The notes beneath the pieces are model-generated. The model saw only the letters and a program-made list of their open reading frames with translations, made no database searches and had not been told where the DNA came from. 64,000 nt of DNA from Cryptomeria japonica (Eukaryota; Streptophyta; Pinopsida; Cupressales; Cupressaceae), in contig NC_081409.1 of the NCBI RefSeq assembly GCF_030272615.1, positions 879,069,220-879,133,219 on the forward strand, given 5' to 3'. This document shows positions 36,141 through 48,700 of the stretch, piece by piece (within the stretch, counting starts at the first letter, position 1; each line of letters starts with the position of its first letter). The position numbers and the translations under genes are program-made.

Positions 36141-39100
36141 CTAATGACACATCTCGCACCCCCAAGAGAACTCGCAACTGCTGGAACTTACTCTTAGTGA
36201 AAGGTTTGGTGAATATGTCAGCAACCTGCTCTGCTGTAGGACAATACTACAAACCAATGACTTGTTCCTGGATGAGCTCTCGGATATAGTGCATATGAAT
36301 CTCGATGTGTTTGGTCTGCTAGTGTTGGATCGGGTTCTTCGAGATCGCAATAGCACTCTGATTGTCGCAATGTAGAACTGTCGGTCGTGGAGTGGTGAAT
36401 CCAAACTCTGTGAGAATCTGCTGGAGCCAAATGGTCTTAGTCACTGCATTAACAATGCCTTGATACTCAGCCTTAGTCAAAGAGAGAGCAATAGCATGTT
36501 GCTTCTTGCTCTGCCAACAAATGGGGCCTGAAACAAGGTGAAAACTGTAACCAAAAGTAGACTTACGATCAACTAGATCGCCAGCCCAATCGGAGTCTGT
36601 GTAACCAACCAAGTGAAGTCGTGTGCCTATTGCATAGTGAATCCCATAGTGATGTGTACCTTGGATGTAATGAAGGATGCGTTTGGTGGCTTTCCAATGA
36701 AGCTCATGTGGTTCCTGCATGAAGCGGGAAACCATGCCAACTGCAAATGAAATATCAAGGCGTATATGAGTCAAGTAGATGAGACTACCCACAAGCCGAC
36801 GATACAAAGTGGCATCAATGGGTGGAGAAGAACACTGAGCCTCAAGCTTGACTCCTGAAAGAAAGGGAGTCAGGGCAGGCTTACAATCAGGCATATGAAA
36901 GCGTGCAAGTAGATCAAGAGCATACTTGGGCTGCAATAGTGTAATCCCGAAAGGTGACTGTGAAATCTCTATCCCGAGAAAGTAGTGCAAAAGACCCAAG
37001 TCAGTCATAGCAAATCTGTCATGCAAAGCAGATTTGACCCTGCTAATGATGGATGAAGTACTCCCTGTAATGATCAAGTCATCAACATAGAGCACAAGGA
37101 TCAAGTGAGAGTCATCCTATCGCAAAATGTAGACATTCGGATCAGAATGACACCTGGTGAACCCTGCGGAGAGAAGAAAGGAATCCATCTTGGTGTACCA
37201 AGCCCTGGGGGCCTGCTTAAGGCCATAGAGAGATTTCCTTAGTCTGCAAACCAAGGAAGTATCTTGGATGAAACCCTGTGGCTGCTCCATATAAATCTCC
37301 TCATCAAGATCACCATGAAGAAAAGCACTCTTCACATCCATCTGATGTACAGCCCAACCATGAGTTGCAGCAATAGCAAGTGTCAAACGAATGGAGTTCA
37401 TCTTGGCTACAAGTGCAAAGGTCTCAGTATAGTCAACACCTGCAACCTGCGAGAAACCTTTCGCAACAAGCTGAGCCTTATACTTATCCACACTACCATC
37501 CGCTGCAAACTTGGTCTGATAGATCCACTTACATTGAACCATCTTTCTCCCTTTAGGGAGATGGACTAGATCCCATGTGTTGTTCCTCATCAAGGAACTA
37601 TACTCTTCCTCCATAGCTTGGTCCCACTCAGGAACCCCTAATGCTTCCCTAAATGTCTGTGGATCGAAAGCGGTAGCAATGAATGCATGTGGAAGATCCT
37701 GATGTTGTGATTGAGTTCTCCATGTATTTGAAGGATCCCCAACAAGAGAACCTATGGACTCAAGTGTCTATCGAGCCCAACGAGGTCTAGGTGGAGGTGG
37801 AGAACGAGGCTCCTCAACTGCAAGTGGACCTTGCAGAGGTGTAACCCTGCGAGTCGGAGTTGAGGGAGTCTCATCATCTGAATCACTAACATCACTATCC
37901 ACAATGGAGGAAGGTGGAGGAGGTAGAGAGGCTAAGCTAGGAGAGCTTTCCTCAAAGTGAACACTCCTCTCAATGAATACCTCATGTGTCTCTAGATCCA
38001 TCAATCTGTATGCCTTAACACCCTCAGGATATCCAACAAATATGCAAGGCCAACTCTGAGGTTCCAATGCCTTGTGTTTCTGCAGAGGTATACAAGCCCA
38101 TGCTGGACACCCAAAGACTCTGAAATGTCTCACAATCGGTTTCCTACCAGCCCAAGCTTCAAAAGGAGTAATACCTTGCAAAGCTTTGTGAGGAACCCGA
38201 TTCTAGATGTGTGTGGCACAACTGATAGCCTCTACCCAAAAAGTGGGATCAAGAGAATGTGCATGTATCATACAGCTAGCCATTTCTTTGAGAGTTCTAT
38301 TCTTGCATTCTGCAACCCCATTCTGTTGTGGAGTGTATGCGACAGAATGCTGAAGATCAATCCCCTCAAATGTACAAAAATCCTCAAGTCTCTTGTTCAC
38401 ATATTCCCTTCCATTATCTGTGCAAAGAATATTGACCACTTTCCTTGATTGCTTCTCCACATGAGTCTTGAAGTCTTGAAATCTGTCAAATACTTCACTC
38501 TTATGAATGAGAAAGTAGACCCAAGTGAAGCGGGAGTAGTCATCAATGAAGGTAAGAACATAGTGGGCCTTACTAAATGAAGGTACTGGAAATGGACCTG
38601 CTACATCACTATGAACAAGTTGAAGAACTTCCAAAGCTCTCCAAGTTTTCCCTTTATCAAACTTCTCTTCGGGATGCTTGCCCATGGAACAACCTAAACA
38701 TACACCCTCTGAAAAACTGATTCGAGGTAGACCTATGACCATGTCTTTAGTGCTAAGCTGCTAAAGATAGCGATAGTTGAGGTGACCAAACCGCTCATGC
38801 CATAGCTTACTTTCTGAATTTGAATGAGTAAGCAAGGCCCTAGAAGGTGAACTTGGCACAAAGTGGGAGAATGAATAAAGCCTTGAGTTGTCATTGACTT
38901 GTCCCACTGCTACCAAGGCATCATCATCAAGCTCCTTTACCACAATTGAATCTGGTGTAAACTCAACCTTTTTCCCATTCCCATAGTGAGTGATTTGGTA
39001 GATGGAGAGAAGGTTGGTAGACAAGTTAGGAACATAGAGAACATTCTCAAATGTTCCATCATCCATGTCAACTAAGCCTTTCCCTTCAACCTCTACTTGT

Positions 39101-40197
39101 GTGTCATCACCTATGTAAATGTGAGGTACCTTAGATGGCTCCAATGAAGAAAACTGCTCCTTTGTAGAACCCATTTGATATGAGGCACCCGAGTCAAGTA
39201 TCCATTGTTGTGAAGAACTTGTTGTAGCCACAAATGATTGCCCTTTTCCCTTAGACTGTGAGGAAGAGGAAGGAGTTGAATCCTTCTTTGTGTAGGCGGA
39301 TGGCAAGTTGATGTTGTTTTTCTTGAGAAGATTGGTTAACTCATCAACTTGCTTTGCATGGCATCAATGCTCATCATGACCATACTTCTTGCAATATGCA
39401 CAAGTTGGTTTATCCTTCTTAGGTGGTGTCCCCTTCTTGGAAGAGGATGAAAAATCACCTTGTGATGGAGAGGATGATTGTCCTTTTTCCTGGTGTGGCT
39501 TAGACTTGGATTGCTTCTTCTTCTTCTTGGAGTCTTTGCCTTGACTTCCTTGATTCCCTTGATTTGCCACCAAAGCCTTGGACTTTGAAGACTTGAGAAA
39601 CCCCATGTTCAACAACTTAGATTGTTCCAATATTAACATTTCTATGAAAGCATCAAATGAAGGCATAACATAAGAACTCTCCACTGTCAAACGATGAGTT
39701 TGGAAGCTAGACACAAATGTTGCATATTCTGGTGCAATCTTATCCAACAAGTTGAAGATCAACTGAGCATCCTTTTTGTCAATTCCACAATCCTTAAGCT
39801 TTGCTCTTAGCTCATTTGCTTTGGTGACATAATCTTGGATTGTATCAAAACTCTTGGGATCTAAGTTGGTGAGCTCATTGTCAATCTGATAGCCTCTGAT
39901 TTCATCAACTTGTCCATACAATTTCTGAAACATATCCCAAGCCTCTTTAATTGTTTTACACTTCTCAATGTGAAAAATGAGGTCATATGATACATACTTG
40001 CGTAAGGTTCCAAGAGCCATGCAATTCTTTGTGAGCCATTCTAATTGAGCAATTGGATCAGCCTTAGGATTAGGTGGTGTTGTTATTGTTCCATCTATGT
40101 AGTGTGTGAGACCCTTTTCCATTAGTTTACTCCATACTTTAATTTTCCATGATGCATAATTATGTGGAGTTAAAGGTGGAAATTTATTAGGACTCAT
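36141..40197 (-). pseudogene. A2 gag-pol polyprotein, one frame with premature stops
   Basis: About 1350 codons from MSPNKFPPL (40197). Gag has a Copia capsid (YASWKIKVW, YGQVDEIRGYQ) and zinc knuckle CAYCKKYGHDEH*CH, a stop standing where A1 has R. Protease reads WILDSGASYQM (about 39210, usual HH changed to YQ). Integrase has FIDDYSRFTWVYF, CTDNGREYVN and PQQNGVAE (38203-38742). RT has VQCKWIYQTKF, QMDVKSAFLHGDLDEEIYMEQ, GLKQAPRAWYTKM and catalytic YVDD (36319-37614). RNase H has YTDSDWAGD, LTKAEYQG, CDNQSAIAISKNP and QVADIFTKPF. All blocks share one frame; I find about seven stops, all TAG or TGA, and no frameshift. It would encode every enzyme for transposition but is inactive. Confidence 0.9.
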
Positions 40198-41627
40198 TGC
40201 AAAAAAAATGGAAAGAGCACAAAGAGAGGCACAATCACACAAGACACCCCCCCCAAATGTGATGATTTGGCACTTTATAAGTAGTGTGTATACAATGGGC
40301 CACTTGCAAAAAAAATGGCAAAGTGGACTTCTGATTTACAATTTTACAACTGCCTCAATAAGGCCAAAAGAGACTCAAACTGATAATGTAAGAGATCTAA
40401 CTAAGATCCAAGCAATATACAAGTACCTAATAGGCCAAATAAGACCAATATTTGAAAGTACAATTTTCACTCAAAATCTCTAAAATCTGATCATAGATTT
40501 TGAAAGTAGATGAAAAAATAAGCACTTTCAAAAAAATCGGCACCTGAAAAGGAGGTTGTATGAGCTCAAACGAGGCCTTTGAAGTTGCAGAAATGAGGAT
40601 TAGACAGGTACAGCTGAGAGAATCCAAAAATTTCAAAAAAATTGTGCGCCAAAATCAGAAAATAACCACACCACTATGAAGAGCACAAAATTTTAGACCA
40701 TTTCAAAAAAAATTGCACCAAAAAAGGAGCAAAAATGAGCAAGATATGGCCTTCCAAAGTTGGACTGTGAAACTGAAAAACCCAATGGAGAGGGGTTAAA
40801 AAATTTTCAAAAAATGCTGATGTGGTGCTGATGTTAGCAAGTCACTATGTTAAAATTGATGGTCGTATGACCATCACAAAAACTTTGCCTCCCTGCTGAC
40901 TGGGCATCCGTACTGTACGGACAACTGATTGGTCAGGTGACTGTGCAAGCCGTACGGAGGGCCTACGTGGCACGAGTGACATGGCGTACAGATGACTGTT
41001 TGAGAGCCATGTGGCGGGGTCTCGGCTGCTGACTGGGTGTCTGTGTGGCGGTCGCTAGAGGTGACTGGACGGTCGCCGGAGGCGGTGGCTGGAATGGTGC
41101 CGTCGGTGGCCTGCGAAAGGCGGAGACCAGCGGGGACGAGCTCGGGCAGCGTGCAGGTAAGGCGACTGACGGGAGGGAACCAAGAGGGCCGGCGGGTACA
41201 CGGTGTAGCGGCTGGCGGGTACACGGCGCAGCAGCTGATGGGTACACGGACAGGTACGCTCCGCCTGCGGTACCTGCAACTCACGTACAGCCGGGGGGGG
41301 GGGGGGGTCTGCGGACCCCCAAAAAAAAACACTTTTTGTTTTTTTTTAATTTTTTTTTGAGTTTTTTTTTTCAATTTTTCGATTTTTTTTTTTTTGAAAA
41401 ATATATATATATATTTTTTAAAATTTTGAAATCCGTACGATAATAGCCAAAATGGGGAAAAAAAATTTCTCACCAAAATAGGTCAACTTTATAGTTGAAA
41501 TTCATGGAAATGGTCTCCCGGATTCAACGATGATGTCTAAATCGTTGTATGACGCCTCAAAAAATGAAGATCCCCAAATCCGAAAATAGAAGCCTTCCAC
41601 GATGTCTCCATAAACCAATCAATGAAG
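40198..41627 (-). other. A2 leader
   Basis: 1.4 kb, homologous to the A1 leader. It contains a GC-rich block (about 40900-41300), the G/C hairpin and A/T homopolymers (41320-41420). No supported gene; overlapping open frames exist on both strands in the GC-rich part. Confidence 0.7.
41303..41320 (-). other. A2 leader hairpin
   Basis: Perfect 7-bp stem, minus strand GGGGGTC-CGCA-GACCCCC, about 330 nt from the primer site, matching the A1 hairpin at 10150-10169. Confidence 0.7.
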
Positions 41628-41647
41628 CCCCAATAGCTCTAATACCA

Positions 41648-42095
41648 TGTAGGATTTTGCCAAGATCAAGGGCACAATGAAAAGCATAAAAGAGACAATA
41701 GAATGACAAGAACAAACTGTATTCTCATCAATATCCAAATGATCAACTGGATTAACCAATACAATGAATAGAGGCCTGCTTATATAGGCAAGGCCATATG
41801 GATGTATGAGCACACAAATATGACATGTGGCTCAATGAGAAACAAGGGTAGGTAAGAAATACTAAGGGTAGGTAGAATAAATAATATAATATTCCATAAG
41901 AGGTGGATGACCCACCGAATGTGGAGTGTAACAGCAAAATAAGACCGCAAAAGGTGGAATTTCTCCTACAAGCTCTATCCCTATGTGCACACTTCCCTAA
42001 GTGTCTCAAATTCAAACTACGAAGAGATGCATTATCCTAAGTTAACTTAAGTAAAGTGTAATAATATCCATAATGAATATTTATTTACACCAACA
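41648..42095 (-). repeat. 5' LTR of A2
   Basis: 448 bp, minus strand TGTTGG...CCTACA; TATA at 41778-41787. The primer site TGGTATTAGAGCTATTGGGG follows immediately at 41628-41647. Confidence 0.95.
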
Positions 42096-42352
42096 GAATA
42101 AATGTTTTATTTAATTTATTTAAAAGAGGAAAAGGGGGATTTAATTAAATAAATAGATTTATTCATTTAATTGATTTGAATTTGGTTTAATGAATTAATT
42201 AAAATAAATTAAATAATTTATTTAATTAATAGGAGAATGTTTGAAAATGAATTAATTAAATGTTAACTTAATTAACTGATGGCTAGTGGATTTTTAATCA
42301 AATAAATATGAAATATTCATTTAATTAAAATGGACAGATTTATGTGACTACA

Positions 42353-43360
42353 AACACAAACTCATTTTCTGAATTCCCATTATCTGATTCTTCGTCTATC
42401 ACACACTCATCAATAGCATAATAGTGTCTCTTCTGATTTCCATACTTCTGGTAGGGATTGTGGGGTTTATCATGCTTCTCATATCTATCATGTTTATCAT
42501 ACCTAGACATTTTTTTAGGACACCTAGAAGAAAAATGTCCTATCTTATTACAAGAGAAACATTTCAAAGGTAACTTTCCATCATATTTACTGGCTCCCTT
42601 AGGCAATCTTCGATCAATAAGTGCTTCAAGCTCATCCAACTCTTTCTCCTCTTCTTCCATCTCTCTAATATCGCTTTCGTATCTTGAAACCCTAGATGAA
42701 CTTTCTCCCAGATCATATAGTTGCTTCCTAGATACAAAGACTTTAAATTTCTGTCTCAGATTTACCATGTGATTCTCCAAATTTTCTCAACTCAAATGCA
42801 TCCAACTTTCCAACCAACATATCTCTTGTCATAGTAGTCACACTTTGGATCTCATCAATAGCAGCAACCATAGCTATATAAGAAAAAGGCAAGGATATGA
42901 ATACCTTAGCAACAATCTCATCTTCCTGAAGAGTTCCACCGACACATCTGATGTTCATAACAAGCTCATTCACTTTAGCCATAAAGGAATTTATGTTCTC
43001 ATCTTCTCCCATATTTAATGTCTCATATTTTTCCTTCAAACTCTGCAATTTAGCAACATTAACTTGTGCATCTCCTTCATACAAGACCTCAATATTTTTC
43101 CACATCTCATGTACAATCTAAAGTCCCATCACATTAGTCATCTCTAAATCAGTCAAAGCACTCAGCAGCACTTCCTTAGCCCTTATGTTATGTTCATCTT
43201 CCTTGATCTCATCAATAGTAATTGGTCCATTTTGAAGAACATTTTAAACATTCTTTGTAATCTTTCAATAATCTTCACCAAGGCACTTCAAATTAACTTC
43301 CATCTAGTCCTTCCAGATAGTATAATTATTTTCATCAAATCTAGGACTCTCCTTAAACAT
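42353..43360 (-). pseudogene. Gag of element B
   Basis: The start is at MFKESPRFDENNYTIWKD (43360). The capsid region includes KYETLNMGEDENINSFMAKV and RDMLVGKLDAFEL (42743-43105), and after a frameshift ELDELEALIDRRLPKGASKYDG and the intact zinc knuckle CFSCNKIGHFSSRC (about 42510-42560). It ends abruptly in ENEFVFV at 42353, where C was inserted; the frame resumes at 17092. Several stops are present. Gag of D and E is clearly related (RRVPKG, KLPLKCFSCN). Confidence 0.9.
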
Positions 43361-43394
43361 GAATCTCCTCAAGTGGTTAAGCTTCTCCTGGAGG

Positions 43395-43413
43395 ATCTTT
43401 CTCTGAGACCACT
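43395..43413 (-). other. B primer binding site
   Basis: Minus-strand AGTGGTCTCAGAGAAAG follows the LTR end CCAACA. It resembles a mutated ATTGGTATCAGAGC initiator-Met site. Confidence 0.6.
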
Positions 43414-43987
43414 TGTTGGCAACAACAAGAAGGAAAATTGAGAAGGGGGGTGAATCATTTTTTATTGGATTAATACAATTAAGCATAATCTCATATTTGA
43501 TCAACTGTAGCAAAAAGAAAGATAACAACAACACGCATAACACCAATATTTTTGATGTGGAAAACTTGATTAAGGGAAAAACCACGGTGGGGACCTACCC
43601 ACAATGAGATGATACTCTATATTAGTATGTGTAAATATTACAATGGGGAGTGCACATGCATTCAGGGACACTGCCTAGAGCTCATTGCTAAAATTGAAAT
43701 GAACTAGAAGGCTCCAACCCTCAGGGAAGGTTCACTACCTTTAAAAAAGATTTAGACTACAATCCGGAAAAGATGAACTGCAAAAATAGAATCTACGAAT
43801 GCTTGATGACAATTTCCAAGTTACATGAATATTACACCTATTTATAAAAATCACCAACCTTGACTACAATGTCAGCCAAACCCATAACACCTAATTACAA
43901 AATTACATCACACGATACATAAATCAATGACCAGACCAATATAATGTCATAGTCATCATAGCATGGACCTAAATCAACTCCTCAAAC

Positions 43988-45522
43988 TGATAACTCAATG
44001 ATGAACGAATAGTACCAAACCAGTACTGAGAGGGGGGGGTGAATCAGTACAGAGAAAATACAAACCTAAACCGGTTCAACAACAATTACTCCAAATGACT
44101 AGCTAACAGTGACACCGATTTGAAACAGAGTGCAACTGGTAAAACTTAGAACAACTAAAACAATCATAAACCGGTTACTCACTTAGCTTTCCACTCAACT
44201 CAAAACTACACTACCATTTCAACCTTATGCATGAACAGGTAATCTATCATCATATGTTTACAACAACTAGTTTAACATGTTTTATTGACATGCATAAAAC
44301 ACTGAACCATCATATGCTTAACAGGCAATAACAAAGCATCACACATGACACACATATTTTTCACGTGGAAACCCAACTGGGAAAAACCACGGTGGGGATG
44401 AATACCCACAAGTTTATTGTTGAACTCTTTGGAAGTCCGCTCTGTTAGAAGCCTTGTCTGGTTAAAGACATTACAAAAGGTTCTGCTAGGAACCGATCCT
44501 GTTAGAGATCACCCGGTTAAGGGATGGCTACAATACCTGGTTAACGGTTAAACCCTGTTAAGGGTACCTTGTTAGAGGATTTCAAGAACTCAATAGCTAA
44601 AGGATTTCCAGAGCTCTCTAGCTTTCCAGATCTCAATAACTTTGAGTTACCCTGTTAAGGGATTTACAGCAAGCAGGTTAAGGCTACCCTGTTAGGGGAT
44701 TTTCCAACTGTTGAGGTGGTTAGAGATCAACAGGTATTACGATGATCTGGAAATAGCACTCAATGCCAATGCAGATCTGCTTAAGCTCCTCTTCACCTTC
44801 TGCACTTACACTATGTAGGTATCACTTCTCTCCTCTGGTCTGGCAAGAATCACGTATCCCTTCTCTTGGATACTCACACACAACTTTTTGCTAACAACAA
44901 CTGAAAGAATCACAACATCGACCTTATAGGACAACAGACAAGTCGATAGCATAAACCCTATACCCTATACCTATTAGGTTAAGGAATTCAAACGGTTCAA
45001 TCCTGACCGTTGATGATACTGTATTGAATGCAACAATCTTGATCCAATCTCAAGACATTCTCCATCATTTGTTTTCCACCGATTTCATGGCAGCTGATAA
45101 CCCATCACATGTTATTACCATTTACAGACTTTGCACATTCCCGAGTTAGATAGGAACAATCTCCTTTATGCAAGATCCTTCACGCGCACAAGGCTGATGT
45201 GGCAACATGATCTGTTCTTCATTATAATGCTAACTCATCACACAATATCACCGGTTGAGCCATACATGCTTGAAGCACTTCAACCAGAAACCCTGAAGTT
45301 GAGACTACCAACCGGTAGTCATACAACACTTCCACGTGTCGGTTCCCATAACCATATGTCAGTTCACCTTGAACAAGCACACCACTTCACTTTGGTACAA
45401 ATGCCGGTTCACAGTGTTATACTGGTTCTCACATATGCCAGTTCATACCTCTTCAACATATTGACATCAATGACAACATACAATGTCATTTTGTCCACAT
45501 ACCAGTTCACATAATGCCAACA
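43988..45522 (-). repeat. 3' LTR of D
   Basis: Minus strand TGTTGGCATTATGTG...GAGTTATCA. Contains many ACCGG palindrome-like words (ACCGGTT near 44069, 44169, 45249), TATA at 44923-44930, the CACCGTGGTTTTTCCC block (44370-44412) and a U5 C-tract (44030-44037). Confidence 0.95.
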
Positions 45523-45742
45523 ATCTCCCCCTTTGGCATTGATGGCAATATACAAAGATATCTCTTCGCTTCACATCTTCTCTGCTTTACATCTTCTCCC
45601 CCTTTGACAACAATGCCAAAGTGGAGGCACAAGCTCCCCTATTCCATTATGCTGCTCCCCCTGAGGAGCAGCATCCTTCAACACATCAATCCTGAAGAAA
45701 GATTTGACTATACAATACAAGACTGATGTGGAGCATATACCT
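45523..45742 (-). promoter_or_regulatory. 3' UTR of D with several polypurine tracts
   Basis: Minus-strand tracts: CAGGGGGAG (45655-45662), TAGGGGAG (about 45633-45640), CAAAGGGGGAG (45596-45606) and CCAAAGGGGGAGAT (45523-45536), the last against the LTR. Confidence 0.75.
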
Positions 45743-48700
45743 TTAGTTCACCTCCTGAAGGGGAAGTACCCCTAATTCACCTCTTAAGTGTGTAAATATA
45801 GTCTTTGGAAGAGGCTTGGTGAATATGTCTACTAACTACTCCTTACTAGACACATGCTCCAGTGCAATCTCTTTGTTTTGAACCTTTTCCTTCAATAAAT
45901 GATACTTAAGCTCAAAGTCCTTGGTTCTAGAATGTAAAACCGGATTCTTGGAGATATTAATTGCACTAGTATTGTCACAAAATATACTTACCGGTTCTGA
46001 TAGAGGAACTTTGAAGCCTTTCAATACATGCTTCATCCAAATTGTCTGAGTGCAGTTCATGAAAGCTGCAACATACTCTGCTTCCACTATAGACTGAGAG
46101 ATACAACTCTACTTTTTACTCATCCATGAGACCAGTCTACCACCAAGGAAAAATGCACCACCGGTTGTGCTCTTCCAGTCATCTACATTACCAGCCCAAT
46201 CAGCATCTATGAACACTTTCAAGTTGAAGTCCTTACTATATGGATACCACAATCCATAGTCAACAGTTCCCTTCAGATACCTAAGAATCCGCTTGACTGC
46301 AACCAAGTGGGATTCTCTTGGACTTTTCTGGAACCTTGCAGTAATGCCAACTACATGTGCAATATCCGATCTGCTATGTACTACATAATGCAACTTACCA
46401 ATCATTGATCGGTATTCCTTCTCATCAACCAATGTTGAGTCATCCTCTTTGGATAATCTACAACCGGTCACCATCGGTGTACCAATCAGTTTTCCATCTT
46501 CCATGCCAAAGGTCTTCAACACCTCTTTGACATACTTGGACTGAGTGATAAAGATTCCATCCTTCATCTATTGGATCTGTAGTCCAATGAAGAACTTAAT
46601 CTCCCCTATGAGTGACATCTCAAACTCTTCCTTCACCTCATGACCAAACTCATGACTCATCTTGTCATCTCCACCAAAGATAATGTCGTCAACAAATACC
46701 TCACAGATCAGGATTTGATCTCCTTCAGACTTCAAGTAGATATTTCTATCTTCACTTGTTCTCTCAAATCCAATCTTCACAAGATGGGAATGTAGGCACT
46801 CATACCATGCCCTAGGTGCTTGCTTTAGATCATATAAGGCTTTATGTAGCCTACATACCATGTCATTGTCTTCAGATAGGGAAAACCTATCTAGTTGCTC
46901 AATATACACCTCCTCTTCAAGTACACCATTTAGGAATGCATATTTTGCATCCATTTGATATACTTTCAAGCCTTTAAAAGCTGCATATGCAAGAAGCATA
47001 CAAACTCCTTCCAATCTAGCTACAGGAGCACAGGTTTCTCCATAGTCTTCTCCTTCTTCTTGAGCATATCCTTTGCACACCAATCTGGCTTTGTTCCTAA
47101 TCACTATGCCATCCTCATTCAACTTGTTTCTGAACACCCATTTGGTACCAATGACATTTTTGTGCTCTGGTCTGGGTACTAAGGACCATGTACCATTTTT
47201 CTCTATCTGGTCAAGTTCCTCTTCCATTGCCTTGATCCAATCTTCATCCTTATATGCCACTTTTAATGTTTTAGGCTCGAATTCAGAGATCATACATGAG
47301 TTTTCTCTGACTTTTCTTCTTGTAAGAATTCCGACATCCTTATCTCCTATGATCTTCTTAGGATCATGATTCAGCTTGACATACCGAGGAATGGTATTGA
47401 TTGGTTCTTCTTACTTTTCCTCTTCATCATCTTCATCAATATCAGCATTCACCGGTTCAAGAACACTGTTACTAGTACTTGGTTGATTGACAACCGGTTC
47501 CCAGAAGGTTGCAACCAGCTCATTTATAGCTTGCTCACTATCGGTTTCCTTTGGTTTCTCAGAGGTTTTGTCAACTCTTACATTGATGCTTTCCACAATT
47601 CTCTGAGTCCTATTGTTGAAGCACTTGAGAGCTTTGCTCTTGGTGGAATATCCTAGGAATATTCCCTCATCACATTTTGCATCAAATTTTCTCTGGTGTT
47701 CACTCCTCTTGATGTAACATTTGCTACCAAACACTCTAAAGTAGCTAACCACAGGTGTCTTACTGATCTAGTACTCATAAGAAGTTTTATCCTTACCTTT
47801 CTTGATGAGTACCCGGTTCATTGTGTAGACTGCAGTGCTCACCGCTTCTCTCCAAAAGGTGTGAGCTACCTTTCCTTGAATCAACATGGTTCTAGCTGCT
47901 TCACCCATAGTCTGGTTATTCCTCTCTACTAGGCCATTCTGTTGTGGAGTCCAGGGGAAGACAGTTGTCTCTTGATGCCAAATTCTTCACAATACTTGTT
48001 GAATTAACTGGAAGTGAATTCCCCTCCTTGATCAGTTATCAAGCACTTGATCCTTTTACCGCTTTCCTTCTCCACTAATGCTCTGAAAGCTTTAAACTTT
48101 ACAAAGGCTTCAGACTTGTCTTTCAAGAATGTGACCCACATCATTCTTGAGTAGTCATCAGTGAGAATCATGAAGTACCTATCACCCTGCACACTCCTAG
48201 TTTTCATAGGACCACACAAATCAGTATGCACAAGATCAAGCAAGTTGTCAGCAGTGAAAGGTTTACCCTTAAAGGTTGAGGAAGATATTTTCCCCAATTG
48301 ACATTCTCTACACAAGCTATTATCCAGTTTTCTTAGCACTAGCAACCCTCTAACCACCTTGATCTTACTGGCCTTTACAATGTTATCAAAGTTTACATGG
48401 CAGAGTCTCCTATGCCATATCCAGCTATCATCAACTTTGGCCATAAGACATGTGCTTATATTTGCATTCAACTGAAATAGGTTACCTTTGGTCTGCATGC
48501 CAGTGGCCACCAATTCACCATCTGTTCCCTTTATTTTGCAAACTCCATTCTTGAATTCCAGAGTGAGGCCACTGTCATTCAGCTGGGCAACACTCAAAAG
48601 GTTGTGTCTGAGACCATCAACCCAGTACACATTGTGAGCACTACTCTTTCCATCTAGAGAGATGGACCCTTTGCCTTTGACCATGCATGGTGCATCATTT

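Larger units (their letters stand above)
35426..42095 (-). mobile_element. Element A2: Copia element of the A family with full gag-pol
   Basis: 6.67 kb, flanked by a perfect duplication GAATA (35421-35425 and 42096-42100), inside the C 5' LTR. Sense order on the minus strand: LTR (41648-42095), primer site TGGTATTAGAGC, GC-rich leader, gag-pol in one frame (40197 to 36141), G-run 3' UTR and LTR (35426-35857). The LTRs differ at about 15 of ~430 positions plus a 17-bp indel. It is the autonomous-type relative of A1. Confidence 0.95.
17093..42352 (-). mobile_element. Element C: Tat-type Gypsy element with antisense PMD gene
   Basis: About 25 kb including the nested 6.7-kb A2. LTRs (TGTAGTCAC...GAGCATCA on the minus strand) lie at 17093-18497 and 34285-42352 (split by A2). 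Sense order: LTR, primer site, leader, gag, protease, linker, RT, RNase H, second RNase H, integrase, then a long 3' region with an antisense plant-mobile-domain gene. RT before integrase makes it Gypsy; the second RNase H marks the Tat lineage. Flanks AATAT/AACAC are a degraded 5-bp duplication. The LTRs differ at about 30 of some 1130 compared positions by eye. Confidence 0.9.
34285..42352 (-). repeat. 5' LTR of C, split by A2
   Basis: It consists of 34285-35425 and 42096-42352, about 1.39 kb once A2 and one GAATA are removed. It matches 17093-18497 throughout. A2 entered at the G-run before AATAAATG and duplicated GAATA. The insertion separates the C promoter from the first ~250 bp of its U3. 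Confidence 0.9.
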
